DNA of 26,480 nt from JANPEZ01 sp031423155. Lineage in GTDB: Bacteria; Actinomycetota; UBA4738; HRBIN12. Position numbers and translations under genes: made by a program. Of this stretch, positions 7,558-15,920 are shown one piece after another (the first letter of the stretch is position 1; every line of letters begins with the position of its first letter). Under the pieces are notes generated by a model. That model saw only the letters and a program-made list of their open reading frames with translations. It was not told where the DNA came from and did not search any database. The stretch covers positions 1 through 26,480 of the forward strand of contig JANPEZ010000045.1 of the NCBI GenBank assembly GCA_031423155.1, read 5' to 3'.

Positions 7558-7968
7558 TCAGTTCACGGACAGCAGCTCGTTGAGCCTTGCGAGCTTGACG
7601 GGATGCCGGATCAACCCGCGAACCCGGATCTTGCGCCTCAGGAGGGCCCAGATCACCGCGCGCCCCGCCTTCTTTGCCGGATCGGGCATACCGAACCTCA
7701 GCGGCACGGCCGCCAGCACCAGCAGACCCATCGAGCTCGCGGAGACGTCGAGGTCCGCGCCCTCCCGCAGGTGCGAGGAGATGACGACCGATATCGACGA
7801 GATGGAGATCGTCGCTCCCACTTCTGCGTCGACGGCCGAGATCCGCACTACCGCCGATCGGAGCAAGCGCATCCTTGAAGGTTCGCGCTCCAGGTTCGAG
7901 GAGATGAGGCCGCCGAGCAGCTCAGCGAGTCCGTTGGGCGAGGGATCTTCGTAGGAAACCAGACTCAC
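7558..7968 (-). CDS. Small SCP2-like protein
   Basis: A 136-residue soluble protein. The C-terminal half (DLDVSASSMGLLVLAAVPLR, then LLRRKIRVRGLIRHPVKLAR) has the strand-helix pattern of SCP2 (sterol carrier protein 2) lipid-binding domains, in which a basic strand of the type GkikvrGl precedes the last helix. This is a pattern judgement, not a firm family match. GTG 7968 overlaps the TGA of the alcohol dehydrogenase gene as GTGA, a coupled arrangement. The frame can be extended upstream, but those residues belong to the dehydrogenase gene read in another phase. With the SCP2 protein on the other side of the dehydrogenase, it may bind or present a hydrophobic substrate. Confidence 0.7.
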   Translation of the reverse strand: MSLVSYEDPSPNGLAELLGGLISSNLEREPSRMRLLRSAVVRISAVDAEVGATISISSISVVISSHLREGADLDVSASSMGLLVLAAVPLRFGMPDPAKKAGRAVIWALLRRKIRVRGLIRHPVKLARLNELLSVN

Positions 7969-9005
7969 GGGATCAGTAACACCTTCGTAGCCTCGCGAGA
8001 ATCGAACATCTCGTATCCGCGTTCGGCCTCGAGCAAGGGAAGCCTGTGAGAGATGATCGGCGAAGGATCCAGGCGCCCATCGAGCACCGCTTGCATCGAG
8101 CGCTCCCACCAGGCGTGCACGGGAGTTATCCCGGCGAATCGAACGGTCAGGGCTCGAGCCCAATAGACGCCGAGCTGCACTTGGACCGACTCGCCGGCGT
8201 ACATGCCGACCACGACGACCTCGCCCCCCCGGCGAACCATGTCGATGGCGCTCTCGAAAGCTTGGGGTGTTCCGACGGCTTCGAGCACAACGTCGGCTCC
8301 TCGATCCTTCGTGGCCTCGGCCGCCGCGGTGCTCGGATTGCGCTGAGCGATGTCTATCGGCGTTGCTCCGGCCGCGGCGGCCAGTTCGAGGCGAGCCCGG
8401 TCCGAGTCCACCGCCAGGACCTGCGCGGCACCGGTTGCGAGGGCGGCGAGAACGCAGAAGTAGCCCACCGGACCGCAACCGACGACGGCAACCGTGTCGC
8501 CCTCCTCGATCTTGGCGATCGAGGCGGCGTAGTAGCCGGTGGTGAGTGTGTCGCCGACGAACAGCGCCTTCTCGTCGGTCACGTCGCCGGGAACCGCGAG
8601 CAGGTTCACATCGGCGTTCGGGACACGAAGGAACTCTGCCTGCGCGCCGGGGAGTCCTCCCCCGAAGGCTCCGGCGCCAAGGTTGCGGAAGTCCTCGCAA
8701 AGCTGGGTCTGACCTCGCATGCAGAACCAGCACTGCCCGCAGACGACGTTGAAGGCGACGACCACTCGGTCTCCTGGGGAGAACCGGCGAACCCCGGGCC
8801 CCGCCTGCCGGACGACGCCGACGGCCTCGTGACCGAGCCCCTCCCCGGGGTAGATCGGGGCCTTGCCGTGGAGGAAGTGCAGGTCGCTGCCGCAAATGGC
8901 CGAGACGGTGACTCGGATGATCGCGTCGTTCGCGTCCTCGATCACCGGCTCGGCGACTTCGGCTACGCGGACCTTTCCGAGCCCGTCGGACTGGACCGCC
9001 AGCAT
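7965..9005 (-). CDS. Zinc-dependent alcohol dehydrogenase (MDR superfamily)
   Basis: A 346-residue medium-chain dehydrogenase/reductase, probably oxidising an alcohol to a ketone or aldehyde with NAD+. Catalytic zinc ligands are visible as C38 (AICGSDLHF) and H59-E60 (GLGHEAVG). The structural zinc site is complete with C89, C92, C95 and C103 (CGQCWFCMRGQTQLC). The nucleotide-binding turn is GCGPVG (176-181), and Asp200 at the end of the second strand favours NAD over NADP. Length is normal for the family. ATG 9005 directly follows the TAG of the upstream SCP2 gene, and its own stop overlaps the next gene by 4 bp, so the three form one tight cassette. Substrate is unknown; the flanking lipid-carrier genes suggest something hydrophobic. 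Confidence 0.92.
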   Translation of the reverse strand: MLAVQSDGLGKVRVAEVAEPVIEDANDAIIRVTVSAICGSDLHFLHGKAPIYPGEGLGHEAVGVVRQAGPGVRRFSPGDRVVVAFNVVCGQCWFCMRGQTQLCEDFRNLGAGAFGGGLPGAQAEFLRVPNADVNLLAVPGDVTDEKALFVGDTLTTGYYAASIAKIEEGDTVAVVGCGPVGYFCVLAALATGAAQVLAVDSDRARLELAAAAGATPIDIAQRNPSTAAAEATKDRGADVVLEAVGTPQAFESAIDMVRRGGEVVVVGMYAGESVQVQLGVYWARALTVRFAGITPVHAWWERSMQAVLDGRLDPSPIISHRLPLLEAERGYEMFDSREATKVLLIP

Positions 9006-9425
9006 CTAGACCTCGTCGGGAAAGATCGTCTCGACGGTACTGGTCAGATAGACGAGTTCGTTGGCAGCCCGAACCTGGCGGACGATCGTCGGCAGGTCTC
9101 CCAGAACCCTGAGCTTGCCCTGCATCATGCCCTTGATCGGATCCAGGTCGCCGAGCAGCACCTGCTTCCATCGCGAATAGGGCGCTTTGAGCAGATACTG
9201 GGCCGAGGCTGCCCTCTCGGCATCGATCACGCCGCCTCCCCGGCACTTGCCGTGCCAGAGATCGAGTAGGGCCCAGACGTCTTCGGGCATGTTCTTGTCC
9301 GGCTCCGCCTCGATCTGGAACGCGATGTCACCCTCCCAGGCCGCAGCGGCGATCTCGTACTCCTGAGAGGCGTTGATCTTCTCGATGAACTCTTCGAACC
9401 ATGGCTCGGTTGGAAACTCGGGCAA
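9006..9425 (-). CDS. SCP2 sterol-binding domain protein, TTG start
   Basis: A 139-residue cytoplasmic protein with an SCP2-type fold: DIAFQIEAEP near residues 34-43, then a central helical part, and GDLDPIKGMMQGKLRVLGDL (about 93-112), the usual SCP2 segment ending in a short strand before the last helix. SCP2 domains bind lipids, sterols or acyl-CoAs in a hydrophobic tunnel. No ATG lies in the right place; TTG 9425 is chosen because GGAGG stands 4 bases upstream and the gene begins 15 bp after the CPBP protease. It abuts the alcohol dehydrogenase gene (TAGATG), indicating a shared function. Confidence 0.85.
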   Translation of the reverse strand: MPEFPTEPWFEEFIEKINASQEYEIAAAAWEGDIAFQIEAEPDKNMPEDVWALLDLWHGKCRGGGVIDAERAASAQYLLKAPYSRWKQVLLGDLDPIKGMMQGKLRVLGDLPTIVRQVRAANELVYLTSTVETIFPDEV

Positions 9426-9429
9426 GTTA

Positions 9430-9434
9430 CCTCC
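9430..9434 (-). promoter_or_regulatory. Ribosome binding site supporting a TTG start
   Basis: GGAGG on the minus strand with a 4-base spacer (TAAC) to TTG 9425. It is a strong site and settles the non-AUG start of the SCP2 gene. Confidence 0.75.
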
Positions 9435-9440
9435 ACCTGC

Positions 9441-10220
9441 TCATCGGAACGCGAAGTAGAACGTCAGGCCGATCGTGTTGAACGCGACATGCGCGCCGAT
9501 GTTCGCCAGCAGGGTACCGCGCCGCTCGTAGACCCACGCCCAAGCTACCCCGGTGAAGACCATGGTGGTCTGCAGAAGGAGGGCGCTTTCCCAGGCCGAC
9601 GGCACGTAGTGGATCAGCCCGAACAGAAGTCCGGAGCCGATGGCTCCCGGCCAGAACCCGTACCTATCGCGGATGGCGCGGAAGAAGATCCCCCGGAAGA
9701 ACAGCTCCTCGGAGACGGGAGCCGCCACCAGCGAGAGCAGGGCGAACGCTACGATGCTGGAGGCAGACAGATCGGCCGTCGAGATCTGATCGGGGGAGGC
9801 GATCTCCCTGCCGAAGATGGCCTGGAACAAGACGGTCAGGACGAAGGCGACTCCGATGGTGATCGCGAAGTACAACCCCAGCCCCACGGCGAACCCCCAC
9901 CCGAAGTCGCGCGACCTCTTGCCGGCCGCCGAGAACCCGATGGTCTCTTGCCAGTTCCTGTGCCACTTGGCGAGCCAGAAGATCAGGACCCCGGCGATGA
10001 CGGTGTCACCCAGGACGGTTGCCCAGGCCTGAGGTCCGGTCAGCGCCGAGCTTGTCTCTTCGAGTACCCCGAACGCGGCAAGCACCGGTATCTGGGCCAC
10101 CCCCGCTATCAGGAAGGCGAGCAGGTAGACCCCGATGGATACGTACCAAGACCAGGTGGCCTTCAACCGGCCGGGAAGCAGGTCGCCCAGGTCGGGCCGC
10201 GGGGGGATGGATGCATTCAT
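9441..10220 (-). CDS. CPBP-family intramembrane glutamic endopeptidase
   Basis: A 259-residue membrane protein of the CPBP (CAAX protease and bacteriocin-processing, Abi) family with about seven hydrophobic helices. The catalytic motifs are EELFFRG (E171, E172, R176), a His in FGLIHYVPSA (H204), and HVAFN (H244, N248). Bacterial members cleave within membranes or confer immunity to peptides; the substrate here is unknown. ATG 10220 overlaps the TGA of the previous gene as ATGA, and GGAGG lies 4 bases upstream. The reading frame extends further upstream, but that part is the other gene in a different phase. It is the second intramembrane protease in the window. Confidence 0.9.
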   Translation of the reverse strand: MNASIPPRPDLGDLLPGRLKATWSWYVSIGVYLLAFLIAGVAQIPVLAAFGVLEETSSALTGPQAWATVLGDTVIAGVLIFWLAKWHRNWQETIGFSAAGKRSRDFGWGFAVGLGLYFAITIGVAFVLTVLFQAIFGREIASPDQISTADLSASSIVAFALLSLVAAPVSEELFFRGIFFRAIRDRYGFWPGAIGSGLLFGLIHYVPSAWESALLLQTTMVFTGVAWAWVYERRGTLLANIGAHVAFNTIGLTFYFAFR

Positions 10221-11884
10221 GCGTCCTCCATCATCCACGCTCGGTCGCGGAGCGACACGAAGAGGAGCCCTGCGAGCGCCGTTCCGAAGCCAAGGCCGAG
10301 GGCGGCGGCTCCCGAATCGTTGGCCAGGTAGGCGACGACGCTGGCGAGCAAGGTCGCGAGGATGGCGTCCCGCCAGCCGGGCTCTGACGCGAAGGCCGCC
10401 TTCACGGACGCCGGCGGCTTCAGAACGACCGCGAGGACGGCCGGTACGCCGAGCACGGGAACCAGGGCGAACGGGTTGTCGGCTATCAGGTTCAAGCCGA
10501 TCTCGAGCCTGTCGAGGAACGTCGCCCAAAGACCTGCTCCTCGTCCCCGGACGAAGTTGGCGATGTGGGTGTCAGGCCCGGGCAGGAACCGATTGCCGGC
10601 GAGGGCGGCCGCAACGCCGGCCACGCCCAGGGTGGCAGCACCGGCGAGTCTTCGCGCCGGGTTCAGGTCTTGCCGGCGGATCGCGAACCAGAACCCGGCT
10701 CCGGCGAAGAGGGTCACCGAACCTCCGAGGTTGGCGCCGGTGTGCGGAAGGCCCGCGAACAACCCGGCGGCCATCAGCAGCCCGACTCCGGCCCAGGTGT
10801 TCTCGATCCTGCTCACGAGGTACATGCTCGCGCCGAGTAGCAGTCCGATCTCTACGTTCGGCATCCCGTAGAAGCGCCCGCCGTCCAGCTCGGATCCTCC
10901 GAGGAACGGCGTGAGAGCCGCGGTCCAGCCGAGGCCCGACTCGATGACGAGAGCCAGGATCGCTCCGAGTCCGAGCGCGGCGGCGGCTGCGAGGGTTCCT
11001 TTCGACCGGGCGATCGGTATCACGGCCAGGGTCGTCCCCAGCGTCCCTGCGACCAGGAATGGCACGACGGTCCGATAGGAAAGGGTCGGCAGGTGTCCCG
11101 CCATCAGCAGCATCACCGACAAAGGGACTACGGATATCGCTGCCCACGAACCCGCCGCGAGCGCCCACCCAGGGATCCGGCGCCTCAGCGCGAGCAACGC
11201 GACGGCCAGGAGTCCGATGGCGGTCACGTAGATCCCCGCGGCGGTCTGGATCGGCACGCTCATCCTGCGCATCGCCCTGTATCTGACGTACATGTCCGTC
11301 GGAGGAGCCACGTCTGTCACGTGGATGACCTCGCCGGAACCATCGCCCGGGTCGAGCCCGCCCAGCGATCGCATCGTGGGTGCGATGTCCTCTGCTACCA
11401 CCACCCCATCGCGGCGGGTGCTGTCCGAAGTCAGCGCGCGCTGGATCGGCGATGTCTCGAATGAAGGAGCGCTCACGATCACCGCACCGATCCCGGTCCT
11501 TCCGTCGCTACGACTGAGGACCCAGACCTGCTTGTATCCGGCATAGCTTTCGATCGATCCGACGCCATCGAGCAGGAGGGCGAGCGAATCCAGGTATGCG
11601 CCACGCCCCTCTCCCCTCGGAGCCGCGCCGAGGTCGGTGACGAGCAGTTCCAGCTGGGAGTCGGCGGACGCCAAGATCGAGTCCAGCCCCCGGCCGTGGG
11701 ACATCAACGCGGCTCCACCGGCGATCGCCAGTCCCCTGACCTGCGGGATCTCAAGAAGCTCGGGGAGGCTGAGCCCGTCGACCACGATCACCGCAACTTC
11801 CGTTCGGGGGGAGGCCTCGGCGTTCGGGGCGCCGACAAGGATCGACGCCACGAGCGCAAGGTTCGCCGCGGCGGCGCGGATCAC
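10217..11884 (-). CDS. Polytopic membrane protein with alkaline-phosphatase-like ectodomain
   Basis: A 555-residue protein. A signal-like N-terminus (1-24, ending AEA) precedes an ectodomain (about 25-205) that recalls the alkaline phosphatase superfamily: VAVIVVDGLSLPELL near residue 32, TSDSTRRDGVV, then EDIAPTMRSLGG. The metal-binding His residues and DHG motif of active enzymes are not visible, so it is probably degenerate. The rest is about 11 hydrophobic helices with a polar loop containing GPDTHIANFVRGRG. I cannot name a family, though similar membrane proteins with a DIAPT-type motif occur in Actinobacteria. GTG 11884 overlaps the murA stop (GTGA), so it is translated from the murA message and could serve envelope assembly, which is inferred from context only. 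Confidence 0.75.
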   Translation of the reverse strand: MIRAAAANLALVASILVGAPNAEASPRTEVAVIVVDGLSLPELLEIPQVRGLAIAGGAALMSHGRGLDSILASADSQLELLVTDLGAAPRGEGRGAYLDSLALLLDGVGSIESYAGYKQVWVLSRSDGRTGIGAVIVSAPSFETSPIQRALTSDSTRRDGVVVAEDIAPTMRSLGGLDPGDGSGEVIHVTDVAPPTDMYVRYRAMRRMSVPIQTAAGIYVTAIGLLAVALLALRRRIPGWALAAGSWAAISVVPLSVMLLMAGHLPTLSYRTVVPFLVAGTLGTTLAVIPIARSKGTLAAAAALGLGAILALVIESGLGWTAALTPFLGGSELDGGRFYGMPNVEIGLLLGASMYLVSRIENTWAGVGLLMAAGLFAGLPHTGANLGGSVTLFAGAGFWFAIRRQDLNPARRLAGAATLGVAGVAAALAGNRFLPGPDTHIANFVRGRGAGLWATFLDRLEIGLNLIADNPFALVPVLGVPAVLAVVLKPPASVKAAFASEPGWRDAILATLLASVVAYLANDSGAAALGLGFGTALAGLLFVSLRDRAWMMEDA

Positions 11885-13152
11885 GACAGCGCCGGGGAGA
11901 ACTCCCGCTCGCGGCGGACCTCGGCGCCCAGGGCGGTGAGCTTGGCTTCGAAATCCTCGTAGCCGCGGTCGACGTGGTAGATGTCGGCGACCTCGGTGAC
12001 CCCGTCGGCGACCAGTGCCGCGATCACCATCGCAGCGCCGCCCCTCAGGTCCAGCGCTCTTACGGGTGCGGACGAGAGCCTTTCGATGCCCCGGATGACC
12101 GCGTGATGACCCTCGGTCCGGGCGTCGGCGCCCATGCGCTTCAGCTCGTCCACGAACATGAACCTGCTTTCGAAAACGTTCTCGGTGGCTATGCCGGTTC
12201 CATCGGCAACCGCCAGCATCGCCATCATCGGTGGTTGGAGATCGGTCGCGAATCCCGGGTAGGGCAACGTCGGGAAATCGACCGAGCGGGGGCGGCCCTC
12301 CTGGGCCACGCGAAGTCCCTCCTCGGTCACGACGATGTCGGCGCCCGCCTCGGAAAGCTTGGACAGCACCATGTCCAGATGGTCCGGTCGAGCTTCTTCC
12401 AAGATGATGTCTCCGCGGGTGGCCACGGCAGCGATCGCGAATGTTCCGGCTTCTATGCGGTCGGCGACGGTTCGGTGACGCGTGGGCTCGAAGGCGTCGA
12501 CCCCGTGGATCTCGATGGTCGATGTGCCTGCCCCATCTATCTGAGCTCCCATCGCGCTGAGGTAGGCCGCTAGGTCACCTATCTCCGGCTCGCGCGCGGC
12601 GTTGTCGATGACGGTAATGCCCCTGGCGGCGACGGCCGCCATCAGCAGGTTCTCGGTGGCACCGACGCTGGGATAGTCCAGAGATATCGCGGCGCCCGTC
12701 AAGCCTTTCGTCTCCGCCGACAAGAACCCGTGTTCGCTGGAGAACTCGGCGCCCATCTTCTCCAGGCCCTTGATGTGAAGATCGATGGTGCGCGAGCCGA
12801 TGTTGCATCCCCCGGGCATCGCGACGTGCGCCCGGCCGCGCCGGGCTAGCAGAGGGCCCAGGACCAGGATCGAGGCCCTCATCGTACGAACCAGCTCGTA
12901 CGGAGTCTCGACCGAGGTGATCTCGGAGGCATCCAGGAGTACCGAGTGCCCGTCCCAGCTGACCCCGACGCCCAGGTGGGAAAGGACATCGCCCATCGTG
13001 AAGCAGTCCTGGATGCGAGGGACGTTCTCGATCACCGAGCGACCGGGGGCAAGCAGCGCCGCGGCCATGAGCTTCAGGGCGGAGTTCTTGGCACCGGAGA
13101 TACGGACGGTCCCCGCCAGGCGGGCCCCTCCCGTGACGAGGAGACGATCCAT
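11881..13152 (-). CDS. murA: UDP-N-acetylglucosamine 1-carboxyvinyltransferase
   Basis: MurA transfers enolpyruvate from PEP to UDP-GlcNAc in the cytoplasm, the first committed step of peptidoglycan synthesis. The 423-residue length is normal. SGAKNSALKLMAA (19-31) holds the conserved Lys22-Asn23. MPGGCNIGSRTIDLHIKG has the catalytic Cys116, so this is the fosfomycin-sensitive type rather than the Asp variant of mycobacteria. PHPTLPYPGFATDLQPP-like and GHHAVIRG segments match the family. I chose ATG 13152 because MDRLLVTGG begins the homology; the frame continues upstream without matching residues. No Shine-Dalgarno site is present, but TACAAT lies 6 bases upstream. The gene follows atpC by 56 bp, a placement near the ATP synthase operon known in Actinobacteria. 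Confidence 0.96.
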   Translation of the reverse strand: MDRLLVTGGARLAGTVRISGAKNSALKLMAAALLAPGRSVIENVPRIQDCFTMGDVLSHLGVGVSWDGHSVLLDASEITSVETPYELVRTMRASILVLGPLLARRGRAHVAMPGGCNIGSRTIDLHIKGLEKMGAEFSSEHGFLSAETKGLTGAAISLDYPSVGATENLLMAAVAARGITVIDNAAREPEIGDLAAYLSAMGAQIDGAGTSTIEIHGVDAFEPTRHRTVADRIEAGTFAIAAVATRGDIILEEARPDHLDMVLSKLSEAGADIVVTEEGLRVAQEGRPRSVDFPTLPYPGFATDLQPPMMAMLAVADGTGIATENVFESRFMFVDELKRMGADARTEGHHAVIRGIERLSSAPVRALDLRGGAAMVIAALVADGVTEVADIYHVDRGYEDFEAKLTALGAEVRREREFSPALS

Positions 13153-13158
13153 CCCCAG

Positions 13159-13164
13159 ATTGTA
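13159..13164 (-). promoter_or_regulatory. Putative -10 box for leaderless murA transcription
   Basis: TACAAT on the minus strand (5 of 6 against TATAAT), with six bases to ATG 13152. Transcription would begin at or next to the A of the start codon. No good -35 is visible and there is no ribosome site, so a leaderless message is the simplest reading. Confidence 0.45.
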
Positions 13165-13172
13165 GGGGGTAT

Positions 13173-13193
13173 CGCCTTCGCGATCCGCAGGCG
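13173..13193 (-). other. Imperfect hairpin after atpC
   Basis: CGCCTGCG-GAT-CGC-GA-AGGCG on the minus strand can form an 8-bp stem with a two-base bulge, 15 bp after the atpC stop and just before the murA -10 box. It may weakly terminate the atp message. No T-run follows. Confidence 0.3.
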
Positions 13194-13208
13194 GGGCGGG
13201 CACCACGC

Positions 13209-13604
13209 CTACCCCTTGAGGGCGATACGGGCCAACGCTTTGGCCATCTCGGCCTTGGCCGAAGCGTTGTCGGTCTCGGCCGCCTTGGACTCCAGCTCAT
13301 CCTTGCGCCGGCGGGCCGCTTCGAGGTCGATCTCGTCCTCCATCTCGGCGTGCGAAGCCATGACGTCGACGCGGGTCGTTCCCTCGGTGGAAGACACATG
13401 CATGAACCCGCCGTCTACGACCGCGCGGTGCCAACCCGAACCCTCCTGCTCGATCCTCAGGGGGCCGATGGCCAGCTGGATCAGCAGAGGTGCGTGGTCG
13501 GTCAAGATGCCGACCTCGCCGTCGACGCCGCGTGCGATGACCTGAAGGGCCGCGCCCGTCCAGACCTCGCGCTCGGGCGTGACGACGTGGACTTCCAGCG
13601 CCAC
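13209..13604 (-). CDS. atpC: ATP synthase F1 subunit epsilon
   Basis: The 131-residue epsilon subunit of the central stalk, which couples gamma rotation and can inhibit ATP hydrolysis. The N-terminal beta-sandwich carries LEVHVVTPEREVWTG and GEVGILTDHAPLL, typical of the family. A C-terminal helical hairpin follows, rich in Glu, Lys and Arg (EDEIDLEAARRRKDELESKA). The start is GTG 13604, whose G is also the last base of the atpD TAG (TAGTG), so translation is coupled to the beta subunit. It is the last gene of the atp operon; murA follows after 56 bp. Confidence 0.95.
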   Translation of the reverse strand: MALEVHVVTPEREVWTGAALQVIARGVDGEVGILTDHAPLLIQLAIGPLRIEQEGSGWHRAVVDGGFMHVSSTEGTTRVDVMASHAEMEDEIDLEAARRRKDELESKAAETDNASAKAEMAKALARIALKG

Positions 13605-15025
13605 TAGGCAGCCGCCATCGTCTTGGCGTTCTCGACTGCCTCGTCGATGCCGCCGACCAGCAGGAAGGCCTGCTCGGGAAGGTGGTCGTACTCGCCCTCG
13701 CAGAGGCCCTTGAACGAAGCGATGGTCTCGTCGATCGGCACGTACTTGCCTTCGATGCCGGTGAACTGCTCGGCGACGAAGAACGGCTGCGACAGGAACT
13801 TCTGGATCTTGCGCGCCCTAGCGACGATGACCTTGTCCTCTTCGGAAAGCTCGTCGATACCCAAGATCGCGATGATGTCCTGAAGGTCCTTGTACCGCTG
13901 GAGGATCTCCTGCACGCGGCGGGCCACGTTGTAGTGATCCTCGCCGACGTATCTCGCGTCGAGGATCCGCGAGGTGGAGTCCAGCGGGTCCACGGCCGGG
14001 TAGATACCGAGCGAGGCGATGTCACGGCTCAAGACCGTAGTGGCGTCCAGGTGCGCGAACGCCGTGTGCGGCGCCGGGTCCGTGATGTCGTCCGCCGGCA
14101 CGTAGATCGCCTGCAGCGACGTGATGGACCGGCCCTTAGTGGAAGTGATGCGCTCCTGGAGCTCTCCCATCTCGTCGGCGAGCGTGGGCTGGTAGCCGAC
14201 CGCGGACGGCATGCGCCCGAGCAGCGTCGAGACCTCCGAACCCGCCTGCGTGAACCGGAAGATGTTGTCCACGAAGAGCAGGACGTCCTTGCGCTCGACG
14301 TCGCGGAAGTACTCGGCCATGGTCAGAGCTGACAAGGCCACACGCAGACGCACGCCGGGCGGCTCGTCCATCTGGCCGAAGACCAAGGCGGTCTTCTCGA
14401 TGACGCCGGACTCGGTCATCTCGAGGAAGAGGTCGTTGCCCTCGCGGGTTCGCTCCCCCACCCCGGCGAAGACCGAGACACCACCGTGCTGCTCGGCCTG
14501 GCGGCGGATCATCTCCTGGATGATGACCGTCTTGCCGACGCCGGCGCCACCGAACATGCCGATCTTGCCGCCCTGCACGTACGGCTCGAGCAGGTCGATG
14601 ACCTTGATACCGGTCTCCAGCATCACGGACTTGGGCTCGAGCTCGTCGAACGGCGGGCTGTCGCGATGGATCGGCCAGTAGTCGGCCGGGTGGATGTTGT
14701 CCATCGTTGTGTCGAGGGGCTCGCCGAGCACGTTGTAGACGTGACCCAGAACTCCCTCGCCGACCGGGACCTTGATGGGCGAGCCGCTGTTGTGCACGGG
14801 GGCGCCGCGAACCAGTCCGTCGGTCGGCTTCAGAGCGACTGCGCGGACCTGCGAGTCGCCGATGTGCTGGGCGACCTCGCATGTGATCGTCGTCGTCTGA
14901 CCGGCGATGGTCACGTCGACCGTCAGCGCCGTGTTGATCTCGGGAAGCTCGGCCGGCGGGAACTCGACGTCGACCACCGGGCCGATGACTCTCACTACTC
15001 GTCCGTTCGAAAGGTTCTCAGTCAT
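13604..15025 (-). CDS. atpD: ATP synthase F1 subunit beta
   Basis: The 473-residue catalytic subunit. Walker A is GGAGVGKT (159-166), the catalytic Glu-Arg are in GVGERTREG (E191, R192), and Walker B is in VLLFVDNIFRFTQAG. The C-terminal IDELSEEDKVIV corresponds to the DELSEED lever that drives gamma. Length and motifs are normal. ATG 15025 has AGGAG 6 bases upstream and begins one base after the atpG stop. Confidence 0.98.
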   Translation of the reverse strand: MTENLSNGRVVRVIGPVVDVEFPPAELPEINTALTVDVTIAGQTTTITCEVAQHIGDSQVRAVALKPTDGLVRGAPVHNSGSPIKVPVGEGVLGHVYNVLGEPLDTTMDNIHPADYWPIHRDSPPFDELEPKSVMLETGIKVIDLLEPYVQGGKIGMFGGAGVGKTVIIQEMIRRQAEQHGGVSVFAGVGERTREGNDLFLEMTESGVIEKTALVFGQMDEPPGVRLRVALSALTMAEYFRDVERKDVLLFVDNIFRFTQAGSEVSTLLGRMPSAVGYQPTLADEMGELQERITSTKGRSITSLQAIYVPADDITDPAPHTAFAHLDATTVLSRDIASLGIYPAVDPLDSTSRILDARYVGEDHYNVARRVQEILQRYKDLQDIIAILGIDELSEEDKVIVARARKIQKFLSQPFFVAEQFTGIEGKYVPIDETIASFKGLCEGEYDHLPEQAFLLVGGIDEAVENAKTMAAA

Positions 15026-15026
15026 G

Positions 15027-15920
15027 TCACTCTCCTGACGCGGCAGAAAGGGCCTCGGCCCCGCCGACGATCTCGCTGATCTCGGTCGTGATCTCGTCCT
15101 GACGCGCCCGGTTGGCCTGGCGGGTCAATATCTTGATGATGTCCTCCGCGTTCTCGGTTGCGGCTTTCATCGCGCGCCGGCGTGCGGCGTTCTCCGACGC
15201 GGCCGACTCCAGCAGCGCCGCGTAGACCTTCGTGATGACGTACTGGGGAAGCAGGTAGTCCAGGATCTGGCCCGGCTCGGGCTCGAAGAGGTACTCGGCA
15301 CTCACCGAACCTTCGCCCTTGCCGGTGACCTCTTCGGGTGCGATGGGCAAGAACCGCTTCAGCGTCGCCCGCAAGGTGAAGGCCGAGCGGAAGTCTGTGT
15401 AGGCGCAATGCAGTTCGTCTATCTCGGTGGCCGCGAAGTCCTCGATGAGCGCCTGGCCGACCTCGACCGCCTTGTCGTAGGGGGGCACCTCGCTGAACCC
15501 CTGCCAGGTCCGGCGCATCGGGACGGCTCGGAACCGGAAGTAGCCCACGCCCTTCTTGCCCAGGACGTAGACGACCGGCTCCAAGCCCCGACGGCGAACG
15601 TCCGCGATCGCCTGTTCGGCGACCTTCAGCACGCTGGAGTTATAGGAACCGGCCAGGCCCCGGTCGGATGTGACGACAAGGATCCCTGCCTTGGAAGGGG
15701 TTTCGCGCTCCTCAAGCAGGGGATGCGCGATCGAGCCCGACTGGCGGGCAAGGTCCTCCATGGCGCTCGTCAGCTGGATCGCATACGGCCGCGCAGCCTC
15801 GACCCGGGCCTGCGCCTTGACGATGCGCGAGGACGCGATGAGTTCCATCGCCCGGGTGATCTTCATCGTCGACTGGACCGAGCGGATCCGGCGACGTACG
15901 ACGCGGAGTTGTGCGCCCAT
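15027..15920 (-). CDS. atpG: ATP synthase F1 subunit gamma
   Basis: The 297-residue central shaft. The N-terminal helix carries the family signature RRRIRSVQSTMKITRAMELI (about 9-28), and the C-terminal helix carries ENAARRRAMKAATENAEDII. The middle part VVTSDRGLAGSYNSSV is the conserved Rossmann-like region. Length is ordinary for Actinobacteria. ATG 15920 directly abuts the atpA stop (TAGATG), and the stop is one base before atpD. Confidence 0.97.
   Translation of the reverse strand: MGAQLRVVRRRIRSVQSTMKITRAMELIASSRIVKAQARVEAARPYAIQLTSAMEDLARQSGSIAHPLLEERETPSKAGILVVTSDRGLAGSYNSSVLKVAEQAIADVRRRGLEPVVYVLGKKGVGYFRFRAVPMRRTWQGFSEVPPYDKAVEVGQALIEDFAATEIDELHCAYTDFRSAFTLRATLKRFLPIAPEEVTGKGEGSVSAEYLFEPEPGQILDYLLPQYVITKVYAALLESAASENAARRRAMKAATENAEDIIKILTRQANRARQDEITTEISEIVGGAEALSAASGE

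Noticed and set aside
7969..9246. Upstream extension of the SCP2-like frame to a 562-residue protein
   Set aside because: The added part is the alcohol dehydrogenase gene read in another phase. The GTGA junction at 7968 gives a natural start.
13153..13206. Longer murA start at 13206
   Set aside because: The 18 added residues have no match to the MurA N-terminus, and a -10-like box falls inside them.
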